Positions 34,572 through 43,023 of a DNA stretch of 58,331 nt are shown in pieces (within the stretch, counting starts at the first letter, position 1; each line of letters opens with the position of its first letter). The notes below the pieces were generated by a model. The model searched no databases and was not told the DNA's origin. It saw only the letters and a program-made list of their open reading frames with translations. The position numbers and the translations under genes are program-made. Source of the stretch: Microcystis wesenbergii FACHB-1317 (lineage in GTDB: Bacteria > Cyanobacteriota > Cyanobacteriia > Cyanobacteriales > Microcystaceae); the NCBI RefSeq assembly GCF_014696875.1, contig NZ_JACJQV010000197.1:1-58331 (forward strand), written 5' to 3'.

Positions 34572-37500
34572 TTAAACGGGAATAGCTACTAATAAACTTC
34601 GGTAAGCATCACTGACATCTTCTAATCCGATACCTAACTCACTTTCTAACCCATATAATCGTTCAATTAAAGCTTTAAAAATACGATCAATTTTCTGGCG
34701 TATTTCTTGATAAGCAGCTACTACTTTTTGATATTCATCATTAAGTGCATCTTCTAAAGCTTTAGGAATATCAAGGATGAGTTTGACAATGTTAGCATGA
34801 AGTTGATCTAGTTTTTTGACTATTTCGGTGGGATAAATATCCTTCAATTTCCCTAAGAAGAATGGATAAATTGATTGTAAGCTCAGAATTATTTCTTGAG
34901 GATAAGCGGTTTCTAGCAGTAACCGATTTAAGCGGATAGTTTCTAGTTCGCTGCGCTGGGGTTTAGCAATTAAATCTTTAGCTTCTTGGGGAAGATTTTC
35001 AGCAACTAATTTGAAGCGTTCAGTTCCGTAGAAATTTACATCTGTTAGTAATTTATTGAGAGCATTAAAAAGAGCTTTTTGCGTTCCTGGTTGGTTAGGA
35101 TCAGCATTTTCTAGCAAGGCTTTTTGCGTTTCATTGAGAGTTGTCCAGAAGTAGGCTGAAACTGCATCCAATGGCTCTTTACGCCGTAATTTTGTCAAGA
35201 GATGTACCACAGTACCACCTTTAAAATCACTGACATCATAGAAAGAATTTAGAATCAGCAAAGGTCTTAGTTCTTTGAGTTTATCAACAATCTCTTTGTA
35301 AATTGTTTCCAGGGAATCAATAATTTTATTTACAGTACCATCAATAGCAGTTTTAACTTTATTGATCGAATCTCGAATAAGTTTACCAAAATCAGCGGTT
35401 AAATTTTTCAGAATGTTGGCGATTTCTGTAGGAGCAGATTGCAAGCGTTGAATGACTTTCTTAATTTCTGCTAGGATAGTACGGGGTTGAGCAAGAATTT
35501 CATCCAAGGTACTAAGAATCCTTTTGAGCGGACCTGTCAACTGAGATTCGATTTCATTGGGAATGACTTTTTTCAAATCAGCAATAATTTGTTCATCACT
35601 TCGCGCTGTAGAACTTTTCAGTAAGTTGTCTAACTTTTCTCTGGTTGGATTTGACAAAGGAGTTAGAGCTTTTGTACCAGGATCGTTGGTGACTTTTGCA
35701 GTGACTAATCTTTGACGTAAATCAGTCATACGAGTTAACAAGTCTCGATAATCTACCGCAAATTCCGCCGGTGGATTAAAATTATCTAAAAGTGGCTTGC
35801 TGCGATTCCATTCAGCAGCAAAATTATCGGCTGCCTTTTGATAGTTTTCCCAAGCTTGGTTTAACTCATTCATGGCGTTACTGATCGCAATGTTAGGATC
35901 GGTTGCATAGTTGGTAAGATTAGTACGTAAGCTAGTTAACGCAGCACTCAACTTAGTTTCATCAATGTTATTAACCCGTTCTAGAATTTTCGCTTTAATA
36001 GTATCTACTTGTTGAATTTGTTCTTGGAGGTTAAGGCTCAAAATTTCTTCTAAAGTTTGCCAAAAACCAGAATTTAACACATTGTCTAATCCTAAACCGC
36101 TTAACAATTTTTCCACATCACCGATGGCTTCAATAACTTTATTGATCAGTTGTTCAACTGGTAAGTTATCTAAGATGCTTTTCAGTGCATTTAGCTTTTC
36201 CGTCAAGAACTGTGTGAGTTTTTCAGGAGAGAGAGAGTCAACAACTGCCAGTAATTTTTCATAAAGTTCTTCTAAGCGTTCTAAAAGCTGATTAGGATTC
36301 AAAATTTCTAACTTTTCTAGTAAGGTTTCATACAGTTCTTTAACTGTCTCTAAAAGTACAGAAGGTTTATATTTATTGAGTTCCGTCACTAGAGATTGAA
36401 TATAAGGATCAAGAAAAGTCTTAACTAAGGTTCCAGGAGCAAAAGATTTAACTTGTTCATCAACTTGTTTAATTTCTCCCTGAATTGAATCTACTAAACC
36501 AACAACCGGATCTAACAGAGAATCGAAGGCTGCTGTTAATTCTGGATTAACTACCCCAGGAACATCAATTTCTTGGAGAATTTTGACTCCTACTTTTAAG
36601 GCGGTTTTTTGTGCCGTCCCCATGGTAGAAACATCTATCTTTTTGAGTTCTAGTTCTAATTTATTGGTTTGAGTAACTGCCAATTGAAAAGCAGGTTCAA
36701 GGGAAACTTTCTGTAAAGCAGCCACCACTTGATCGATACCTTGATCAGCTTTATTTAAAGCATCTTTAACCGGTTGACTCTGTAAAACACCTGTTACTTT
36801 ACCCAGAAGTTCTTTGATTTTTGCTTTCAATTGTTCCTGACTAAGTTCAGTAGTAATTTTTTTATTTACTTCATCTAAAGATTTCTCAATTGTTTGAGTT
36901 GTCTGTTTAATTTGTTGCGCTACTGTTTCAATACCTTGTACCGCAGTATTAGCAAATTGATTGATCGCTTGCTTTAAAGGTTTAACAATTTCATCAGATT
37001 TTGCTGCTGTTTGTTCAACAAAATCAACTAATTTATCAATCGTATTAGTCAGATAAGCTTGAACCTGATCTAAAGCTTTTCCCGCTTGTTCAATTTTATC
37101 GGCGATCGCTTTTAAAATCTTGTTCCCGATTTCGCTGACTTTGGTAATAGCCTGATCAATTAAATCTTGAATGTTTGTAATGAAGGTTTTTAGTTGTTCT
37201 GTGACTGTCGTAATCCTTTCGTTTAAACTGTTGACAAAATTTTCTATACCTTGAAACATTTTGGAAAGAGTTTCAATTTGTCCCCCTCCACTATTGGGAA
37301 GATTTGTCAAAAGCGTAGAAAACTTATCAATATCAAAAGAGTTAAGATTTTTAACTGCTAAATTAATCTGTTCTCCTTGAGAGTTAACCTCCGATAACCA
37401 GCTTTTGATTTGTTGTCTTAAGGGTATAATTTTGGCGCGGCTTAAATTTTTAGGATCGAGAGATTTCAGAAAATTTTGATAATCTTTATAAAGTTGGTTC

Positions 37501-38177
37501 TGTTGATTAAGTTGTAAGGTATAGAGTTGAATCGCTCCATTGGGTAAGATATAATTAAGTTCTTGAATTTGTTCAACAAAAATTTCAGTTAAAGCCTCAG
37601 AACTAAGCCTATCTAACCATTCGTCTGGATTAGATAATTTATCAATAAAATTTTTAAAGGCTTTAATAATAGCATCTAAAACTTTACCCGGAAAAGCTTG
37701 AGCATTATTGAGAAACTCTTGAAACTCGTCAAAGGGAGTTGATTGATTTTGGGAAATACCAAGTTGACCAAAATTAGCATTACCAGTAATAGATGAAGTT
37801 AAATTACTAAGAGAACTATTAACTTGATCTGTGACAGCTAATCCTTTAAAAGTATCTGCGCCGGGGTTAGCTGGGATTGACTGGGTTAAAGTGTCTATAC
37901 TAATGCTAGAAATATCGCCTAATTTTCCCGTAACCTGTGTTTGAATTTCACCCACGGAAAAAGGTGCTGTAGGAATCTTTATCGGATCGCTGGTAATTTG
38001 TTGAGTTACTTGATCAAAGCTATTGGTTAAATCTGAGGAAGGAAGAGGGGTAACTTTTCCCCCTAAATTATCCTTAACTAATTTCTGAGACGTGGTAAAA
38101 GGGTTTCCCGCTTCCGCAAAAGTTGCTTGTGAATCTACATCAAGGGTTTGGATTTGATCGAGAATTGCTAAACTCAT
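34572..38177 (-). CDS. 1201-residue coiled-coil protein, probable tape-measure or baseplate-tube filament
   Basis: Long, nearly all helical, low in Cys and Trp, with many heptad-like stretches (ITKVSEIGNKILKAIADKIE, ETVAQQIKQTTQTIEKSLDE, SLETIYKEIVDKLKEL). No obvious transmembrane segment. Near residue 1077 it has RLNRLLLETAYPQEI, shared with the gpI-like protein. Its own consensus promoter lies at 38359-38386. At the usual 0.15 nm per helical residue it would span about 180 nm, within the range of contractile tails. In phages the tape-measure gene normally follows the chaperone directly; here two genes intervene, so a structural baseplate role is also possible. Confidence 0.65.
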   Translation of the reverse strand: MSLAILDQIQTLDVDSQATFAEAGNPFTTSQKLVKDNLGGKVTPLPSSDLTNSFDQVTQQITSDPIKIPTAPFSVGEIQTQVTGKLGDISSISIDTLTQSIPANPGADTFKGLAVTDQVNSSLSNLTSSITGNANFGQLGISQNQSTPFDEFQEFLNNAQAFPGKVLDAIIKAFKNFIDKLSNPDEWLDRLSSEALTEIFVEQIQELNYILPNGAIQLYTLQLNQQNQLYKDYQNFLKSLDPKNLSRAKIIPLRQQIKSWLSEVNSQGEQINLAVKNLNSFDIDKFSTLLTNLPNSGGGQIETLSKMFQGIENFVNSLNERITTVTEQLKTFITNIQDLIDQAITKVSEIGNKILKAIADKIEQAGKALDQVQAYLTNTIDKLVDFVEQTAAKSDEIVKPLKQAINQFANTAVQGIETVAQQIKQTTQTIEKSLDEVNKKITTELSQEQLKAKIKELLGKVTGVLQSQPVKDALNKADQGIDQVVAALQKVSLEPAFQLAVTQTNKLELELKKIDVSTMGTAQKTALKVGVKILQEIDVPGVVNPELTAAFDSLLDPVVGLVDSIQGEIKQVDEQVKSFAPGTLVKTFLDPYIQSLVTELNKYKPSVLLETVKELYETLLEKLEILNPNQLLERLEELYEKLLAVVDSLSPEKLTQFLTEKLNALKSILDNLPVEQLINKVIEAIGDVEKLLSGLGLDNVLNSGFWQTLEEILSLNLQEQIQQVDTIKAKILERVNNIDETKLSAALTSLRTNLTNYATDPNIAISNAMNELNQAWENYQKAADNFAAEWNRSKPLLDNFNPPAEFAVDYRDLLTRMTDLRQRLVTAKVTNDPGTKALTPLSNPTREKLDNLLKSSTARSDEQIIADLKKVIPNEIESQLTGPLKRILSTLDEILAQPRTILAEIKKVIQRLQSAPTEIANILKNLTADFGKLIRDSINKVKTAIDGTVNKIIDSLETIYKEIVDKLKELRPLLILNSFYDVSDFKGGTVVHLLTKLRRKEPLDAVSAYFWTTLNETQKALLENADPNQPGTQKALFNALNKLLTDVNFYGTERFKLVAENLPQEAKDLIAKPQRSELETIRLNRLLLETAYPQEIILSLQSIYPFFLGKLKDIYPTEIVKKLDQLHANIVKLILDIPKALEDALNDEYQKVVAAYQEIRQKIDRIFKALIERLYGLESELGIGLEDVSDAYRSLLVAIPV

Positions 38178-38463
38178 AATTTTTATTTAAAGTAATGGTT
38201 AATAATCCGAGCGTCTGACACAAATCGTCACATTTTTTCTGCGCTGACAGTTAGGTGATACAGTGCGAGACTTAGAGCTAATCCCCGATTCTTTGAAAAG
38301 TCTTAGGACATCAAGGATTTCAGGGAAAATGGAACTGTTATCAAAACCTATGGTAATCATTATAGCAGGTGTCGGGGGACTGTCAATAAAGTTATAATGG
38401 GGAGGGGAGTGTGGAGACTGTGGGAGGAAAATCTCAAAAATCCTAAAGAACACCATATTTTCA
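38178..38463. other. 286-nt gap with internal promoter and long leader
   Basis: No gene is supported. The gap holds the promoter at 38359-38386 and a leader of about 170 nt before the 1201-residue gene. A minus-strand reading frame (38199-38456) has no coding character and would place the promoter inside a gene, so it is not listed as a CDS. Confidence 0.65.
38359..38386 (-). promoter_or_regulatory. Consensus internal promoter ahead of the 1201-residue protein gene
   Basis: Perfect TTGACA and TATAAT boxes on the minus strand, 16 bp apart, with TGC before the -10 box. The -10 core and the leader after it (CCATAGGTTTTGATAACAG) are homologous to the promoter at 29181-29209 (CCATGGTTGTTGAGAACGG). 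Two separate large genes in the same operon therefore carry the same promoter cassette. Confidence 0.78.
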
Positions 38464-39048
38464 CTAAAGGTTAAAGAGTGATTTTAAATCACTAAGATTA
38501 CCATCAAGAGTGCTAGTTGCTTCTTTGATAGGATCGAGAGAAGCTTTTAATGGTTCTATCGGATTAGTAATTGCTGGAATTGAACCAAATTGTAAAGCAT
38601 CTGGTAGCATAGCAACGGTCATAAAACTAGCAGCATCTGCTTTAATATTAGCATCAACAGAAGCCCCTTGTGCAACTGTTTGACTAGGAGTTGGAGGTAC
38701 ATATTCAGCTAGGGTTAAAGTATAGCTAAATTGATCGGGATCTGTGGCAGATTGAACAACGGCAAACCTTTCTAAAATGACTTGACTAAAATAGGATTGT
38801 CCGATAATTTCAGCAATAAATTCAACTGGTTTTTGCTCTTTGTAAATTTTTCTTAATTTCTCTAAATCAGCCAAGTATTTATTACCATAAAAAATGCCTT
38901 TGATTTGTAATCTTACCGAATCTCTACCAAAATTCTGGACTAGGTTTCCCTGTTTTCCCGGAATTTGGTGATAGACAAAGTTATTTTGCTCGATTGTCTC
39001 GATTTGATGTACTCGATTCAGTTGAATTCCTGCGATTTCAATTGCCAT
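38464..39048 (-). CDS. DNA-circulation/gpN-like tail protein
   Basis: 194 residues. The N-terminal 110 (IEIAGIQLNRVHQIETIEQN, HQIPGKQGNLVQNFGRDSVR, LQIKGIFYGNKYLADLEKL, then FSYTLTLAEYVPP) match the Mu gpN/DNA-circulation N-terminal fold that joins tube and baseplate. The C-terminal 70 residues are low-complexity. The GGAGG ribosome-binding site lies inside the last codons of the upstream gene, so the two are coupled. In Mu-like tails this protein binds between tape measure and hub, which fits the gene order here. Confidence 0.72.
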   Translation of the reverse strand: MAIEIAGIQLNRVHQIETIEQNNFVYHQIPGKQGNLVQNFGRDSVRLQIKGIFYGNKYLADLEKLRKIYKEQKPVEFIAEIIGQSYFSQVILERFAVVQSATDPDQFSYTLTLAEYVPPTPSQTVAQGASVDANIKADAASFMTVAMLPDALQFGSIPAITNPIEPLKASLDPIKEATSTLDGNLSDLKSLFNL

Positions 39049-39050
39049 AT

Positions 39051-40601
39051 TTAACCTCCATAAAATCGTCGGTATTCTTGATTAATTTTTGTTTGTAGAG
39101 TTTCTAGAATATAATCTAGATCGATTGCTTGTTGTTCAGTATCTTGCAGGCTATGGTGTTGATTTAAAGATTGATTTTCAGATTCCTGTTCATTTATTTC
39201 TAATTCTGTTTCTTGAATATTAGAAAAGTTGCTGTTAATATTATTGATCTGATGATATAATTTTTCTCTGGATTGCTGTAAAAATTGGGGTGGAATTGGT
39301 AACATCTTAGCAGGCTGAGAGATAATATCAGCCGTTGTTGCTGAATCTAAGGGTAAATTGTCTCCTGATATATCCCTAACTAAATCGGTTAATTCTTGCC
39401 AGTTTTTCCCTGAGGGATTATTTAACTCAATTTCAGTCTTTTGTCCAGAATTTTGCCAAGGGGTTGTTTCCAAATTGAGATTATCTGAATCTAAGGGTAA
39501 ATTGTCTCCTGATATATCCCTAACTAAATCAGTTAATTCTTGCCAGTTTTTCGGTGAGGGATTATTTGACTCAATTTCAGTCTTTTGTCCAGAATTTTGC
39601 CAAGGGGTTGTTTCCAAATTGAGTTTATCTGAATCTACGGGTAAATTTCCTCCTGATATATCCCTAACTACATCGGTTAACTCTCGCCAGTTTTTCGGTT
39701 CAGTCTTTTGTCTAGAACTTTCCCAGGGGGTTGTTTCCAAATTGAGTTTATCTGAATCTACGGGTAAATTTTCTGCTGATATATCCCTAACTAAATCGGT
39801 TAATTCTTGCCAGTTTTTCAGTGAGGGATTATTTGACTCAATTTCAGTCTTTTGTCTAGAATTTTGCCAAGGGGTGGTTTCCAAATTGAGGTTATCTGAA
39901 TCTACGGGTAAATTTTCTGCTGATATATCCCTAACTAAATCGGTTAATTCTTGCCAGTTTTTCGGTGAGGGATTATCTGACTCAATTTCAGTCTTTTGTT
40001 GAGGATTTTCCCAACGGTTTGTTTCCAAATCCAAATTGAGGTTATCTGAATCTAAGGGTAAATTTTCTCCTGATATATCCCTAACTAAATTAGTTAATTC
40101 TCGCTGGCTTTTCGTTGCGTTATTCTGCGGATAAATATTATTAGCTTGATGATTATCATCAAAACTTATCTGTTTGTTTTGACGAATGTTATATGAATTT
40201 TCTTGCTCCTTTTGTAAAGGGTGATAATTTTTTTTCCTTACTCTTGGATTAGGTTGAGTATAATCAGAAGTTGAAGCCAAAGATTGACGAGAAAATGACA
40301 TTAAAGAAGAAGTATTTCCCCCTAGGTCAAATGGGAAACTATCCCTTTCAAGAGAAGACATTTCCCCATTTTTAGACCTTAAAGATGGAACAAAATCAGC
40401 AGTTAGCCAAGCCTCCCAATCTCTAAATAAATCGGTTATTTCCGATAAATCTTCTACAGCAAGGTGCAATCTTGCTAAAGGTTGCAGGTCTTTTTCTAAA
40501 AGCTCTATACTATTGAGCCAGTTGTCAATTAAAGAATCACTCCATTCTTGAAACTCTTGGCATAATTCTAAACCGAGGCTGACTAGGAAATCATCATTCA
40601 T
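39051..40601 (-). CDS. Tandem-repeat protein between the tail chaperone and the gpN-like gene
   Basis: 516 residues. A helical N-terminus (LVSLGLELCQEFQEWSDSLI, WEAWLTADFVPSLRS), then a disordered Asn/Gln-rich part, then six copies of a repeat of about 48 residues built on NWQELTDLVRDISAENLPVD and WQNSRQKTEIESNNPS. The C-terminus is helical (DYILETLQTKINQEYRRFYG). It occupies the place where phages have the tape-measure gene, so copy-number change of the repeats would alter protein length by steps. It starts within the last codons of the frameshift extension of the chaperone (8-nt overlap). No known family; role inferred from position. Confidence 0.68.
   Translation of the reverse strand: MNDDFLVSLGLELCQEFQEWSDSLIDNWLNSIELLEKDLQPLARLHLAVEDLSEITDLFRDWEAWLTADFVPSLRSKNGEMSSLERDSFPFDLGGNTSSLMSFSRQSLASTSDYTQPNPRVRKKNYHPLQKEQENSYNIRQNKQISFDDNHQANNIYPQNNATKSQRELTNLVRDISGENLPLDSDNLNLDLETNRWENPQQKTEIESDNPSPKNWQELTDLVRDISAENLPVDSDNLNLETTPWQNSRQKTEIESNNPSLKNWQELTDLVRDISAENLPVDSDKLNLETTPWESSRQKTEPKNWRELTDVVRDISGGNLPVDSDKLNLETTPWQNSGQKTEIESNNPSPKNWQELTDLVRDISGDNLPLDSDNLNLETTPWQNSGQKTEIELNNPSGKNWQELTDLVRDISGDNLPLDSATTADIISQPAKMLPIPPQFLQQSREKLYHQINNINSNFSNIQETELEINEQESENQSLNQHHSLQDTEQQAIDLDYILETLQTKINQEYRRFYGG
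39340..40115. repeat. Intragenic tandem repeat, about 144-bp units
   Basis: Six tandem copies in frame within the 516-residue gene, the first and last degenerate or partial, and one shortened by seven codons (KTEPKNWREL in place of the longer spacer). The repeats keep LVRDIS and the NLETTPW motif. Near-identity of neighbouring units points to recent unequal crossing-over. Confidence 0.88.
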
Positions 40602-41099
40602 GGTTTTTGGTTGAATCCTGAGCGATCATTTGTAAATATAGAGAAACTTGCGCCATTGTCATTGTTTGTACTTGTTGGGGAGTCCAACCAAATTCCCTAG
40701 CGAGGATATAAGCCGCTTGTACCCAAGGGGACTGACTAACATCTAGGAAAGATTTTTTTTTCCTGTTAAACCACTAATTTGGCGGATATTGTCAATTAAA
40801 AAATTGACCAATCCTAAAGGGAGTTGTTTAACTTGTTCCAAGGATAAAGTTGGCTCAACTAAGGATTCTTTAATCATTAAAAGGGGAATTAATCCTGCAT
40901 CCTGTCGAGAAGCCTTCATGATTAATTGAAATCTCCCAATAGTCAGAGGACGAATCTGGACAATTCGCCTCGACTCTGGGAATTTATCGGCTGAAGTATC
41001 CAGTTCGCCTGGATGCAAAATACTGACTGGGATAGCAATATCAAAAGTGACAGAAGCACCCGCTAACAGGTCTTCTGGAGTCAGGGAAATTTCAGCCAT
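40594..41099 (-). other. Programmed -1 frameshift product of the tail-assembly chaperone (G/GT type)
   Basis: The chaperone frame runs GGA AAA AAA AAT and stops a few codons later. Slipping back one base on the A9 run (40753-40761) opens a frame of 53 codons (KSFLDVSQSPWVQAAYILAR, EFGWTPQQVQTMTMAQVSLY, then LQMIAQDSTKNHE) ending at TGA 40594-40596. The extension has no upstream ATG, GTG or TTG start and is preceded by an in-frame stop, so it can only be made by frameshifting. The fused product would be about 168 residues. An A10 run (sequencing error) would give a permanent fusion instead. Confidence 0.8.
40743..41099 (-). CDS. Tail-assembly chaperone, short form (gpG-like)
   Basis: 118 residues starting MAEISLTPEDLLAGASVTFD, with PLTIGRFQLIMKASRQDAG and EQVKQLPLGLVNFLIDNI. 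It ends GLTGKKNLS directly after a run of nine A. Position (downstream of the tube gene, 5 nt after its stop) and the slippery end match the G protein of contractile and siphovirus tails, which binds the tape measure and recruits tube subunits before removal. The longer frameshifted form is listed separately. Confidence 0.78.
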   Translation of the reverse strand: MAEISLTPEDLLAGASVTFDIAIPVSILHPGELDTSADKFPESRRIVQIRPLTIGRFQLIMKASRQDAGLIPLLMIKESLVEPTLSLEQVKQLPLGLVNFLIDNIRQISGLTGKKNLS

Positions 41100-41104
41100 A
41101 ATTG

Positions 41105-41614
41105 TTAGCCTGCGGTTTCTTCGCTGCTGATCCGTAAAGCGCGGAAAGTAACCCCTTCCATGATAAAATCATCTTCTGGCAAACTGAAACTCCACTTTTC
41201 AAACTTGACCCCAAATAGTACGAGTTTGCTGCTGTTGCTGGGGAGTGCGGGATTTTTTAAATTGATGACGATGTTGAAAGTTGGCTGGGGAATCGGGTCT
41301 GCTGGCGGTGGACTTTTTGCCGCATCACCTAACAATAACCGCAAGAGTGCGCCGTTAATGTGAGCGCGTTCAGCAAAGCCTGAAACATCAACATTACCTG
41401 GACGGAGTTCAGTAGGAAAGCGCTTGCCAATTTCGTGATAGGGTCTGATCTCATTGTGGACGTTCACCTGTACATTTCGCAGTCGTCCCACGACATTAGA
41501 AAACTCATACTCACTAATCAATCCATCCGCCAGTTTTCCTTCTTCGGTGGCTTTGTCATCCACAGCTAAGACTAGGGTAGCATCAGACCCTCGAAAAACG
41601 TTGTTATTGGCCAT
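41105..41614 (-). CDS. Tail tube protein
   Basis: 169 residues after a GAGGAGG ribosome-binding site. FRGSDATLVLAVDDKATEEG, then EYEFSNVVGRLRNVQVNVHN, and the C-terminal FNIVINLKNPALPSNSSKLV with LFGVKFEKWSFSLPEDDFIM and GVTFRALRISSEE describe the Hcp/gp19-type beta barrel of the inner tube. It lies between the sheath and chaperone genes in the canonical order. Only one tube gene is present, whereas eCIS clusters usually have two (Afp1 and Afp5). Confidence 0.85.
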   Translation of the reverse strand: MANNNVFRGSDATLVLAVDDKATEEGKLADGLISEYEFSNVVGRLRNVQVNVHNEIRPYHEIGKRFPTELRPGNVDVSGFAERAHINGALLRLLLGDAAKSPPPADPIPQPTFNIVINLKNPALPSNSSKLVLFGVKFEKWSFSLPEDDFIMEGVTFRALRISSEETAG

Positions 41615-41649
41615 AGTTTTCCTCCTCTGAGAAGTAATTGATGGGTGGG

Positions 41650-43023
41650 TTAACCGAGATACATGGTTACTTTGATGAAGTCAATACTGAAGGTCGGTCG
41701 CAGGGTCATGGTCACGATCGCTTCTCCGGCAATTTCCTGAACTCGGTTAGCGGTGACGGCTAACTCATAGCTAATCAGAGCTTCATTCTGGACCATGCGC
41801 GTCAAGAAGGCATCAAGAGTAGCTTTCATCGCTCCCCGTACCCGTTCGTTATTCAACTTGCCAATGTAGGGATCGCAGGCGGAGCGCACCCCGTAAATGG
41901 CAAAGTCAACAATCCGCCGAGTGGTAATCTGATGCCAAGCAGAATTGGTGGCGGTGGTAATGCCTTTGACCACCCGAAAACCCTCCCGTTTCTCGATCGC
42001 CAGCACTCGCTTCCCGACCAGCTTTTCCAACTGGGAGGTGGAAAACTCCTTGGCGAGTCCAGGAATCGTCAAAGGTTTGTTAGTCGGACTAGCCTGCACT
42101 GGCAGAGATGCCAGTAGGCCCGCGACTGCTGCTGCTGTGTAAGCGCCTGAGAGTTTAACCTGGGGGGAGATTTGTAGTCCTGGTGCGACCAAAATCAGGC
42201 GATCGCTATCCAGGGGGTGTCCGGCGATCGTGTCAACATCATCAGGGGTTCCGCTACCAATAATGCCGATCCGTTCTCGCTTGATTGTCGCGGTTGTGTT
42301 CAAGTGACCCAGCAGTGCTGTCACCATTTCGGGGTTGGTGACATCCTGTCCGGCCAGCAAAACCAAGTTTATTAGTTCATTCTCCAATTGTGCCAGACTA
42401 TTTTTATATTCCTTAGCCGGTTCTCCATCGGAGCCTGCGGCCAATTCCTCCCCACTTTCGCTGGTGTTTTTTGGCAAAGTATCGGAGGAAGAGCCTTTAG
42501 CTAGAGTGGCAGTTACTAAAGTAGAACCTTTAGTCTGGTTATTGACTTGTTGTTCCAGGTCGCCGGACTTAGAAATGGTATAGGTTTCTTTCGTATTTTG
42601 ATAGGTTAGCTCGACTTTTTTGCTGTTAGCAGGCGAGTCAGCATCAGTGATTTTGATCTTGATGTCATTACCCCAGTTTCCTGGAGTTTTTGCCTCTAGT
42701 GTCACCAGATCTTTGTCAGAGCTATCTTTGATTTTGTAGGTAGCTTTGGCGGCTTTAGCAGCTGTACGAACTGCATACACAGTCTTACCGCCATTGTTAT
42801 AAATCTGCTCTAGTGCTTGAATTAAGGTTAGTTGGCGAGCGGGATCAATTTCCCCGAAAATTGCTTTAGCTTCCGAAAAACTACCAAGAATTTGTACCTC
42901 ATCCACTGGTCCTTTGGCTGCGGTTCCAACAATTCCGATATTTCCTGAAACAACCTGACCAGCACTAATCAGTCCTTCATCTCGTACTGTTATGTAAGTA
43001 CCCGGCAAGATGGCCTCAACCAT
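41650..43023 (-). CDS. Contractile tail sheath protein
   Basis: 457 residues preceded by AGGAGG. The N-terminus LPGTYITVRDEGLISAGQVV and GNIGIVGTAAKGPVDEVQIL, then SFSEAKAIFGEIDPARQLTL are typical sheath openings. The middle (APGLQISPQVKLSGAYTAAA, VAGLLASLPVQASPTNKPL) and the end (GVRSACDPYIGKLNNERVRG, AMKATLDAFLTRMVQNEALI, IDFIKVTMYL) complete the family pattern. It is the first gene of the particle operon, with a 600-nt non-coding stretch upstream. Contraction of this sheath drives the inner tube. One sheath gene is present, as in phages, rather than three as in Afp/PVC. Confidence 0.93.
   Translation of the reverse strand: MVEAILPGTYITVRDEGLISAGQVVSGNIGIVGTAAKGPVDEVQILGSFSEAKAIFGEIDPARQLTLIQALEQIYNNGGKTVYAVRTAAKAAKATYKIKDSSDKDLVTLEAKTPGNWGNDIKIKITDADSPANSKKVELTYQNTKETYTISKSGDLEQQVNNQTKGSTLVTATLAKGSSSDTLPKNTSESGEELAAGSDGEPAKEYKNSLAQLENELINLVLLAGQDVTNPEMVTALLGHLNTTATIKRERIGIIGSGTPDDVDTIAGHPLDSDRLILVAPGLQISPQVKLSGAYTAAAVAGLLASLPVQASPTNKPLTIPGLAKEFSTSQLEKLVGKRVLAIEKREGFRVVKGITTATNSAWHQITTRRIVDFAIYGVRSACDPYIGKLNNERVRGAMKATLDAFLTRMVQNEALISYELAVTANRVQEIAGEAIVTMTLRPTFSIDFIKVTMYLG

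Noticed and set aside
38199-38456. 85-codon minus-strand frame between the gpN-like and 1201-residue genes
   Set aside because: It runs through the consensus promoter and leader and has low-complexity, non-protein-like content.
39358-40002. Long plus-strand reading frame (over 200 codons) opposite the repeat region
   Set aside because: It exists because the 144-bp repeats are open in several frames. It has no start context, and the minus-strand frame has the coupled start, ribosome-binding site logic and operon position.
20711-43023. Complete prophage
   Set aside because: No integrase, replication, terminase, portal, capsid, head-tail joining or lysis genes are present; only tail genes are found between the IS copies.
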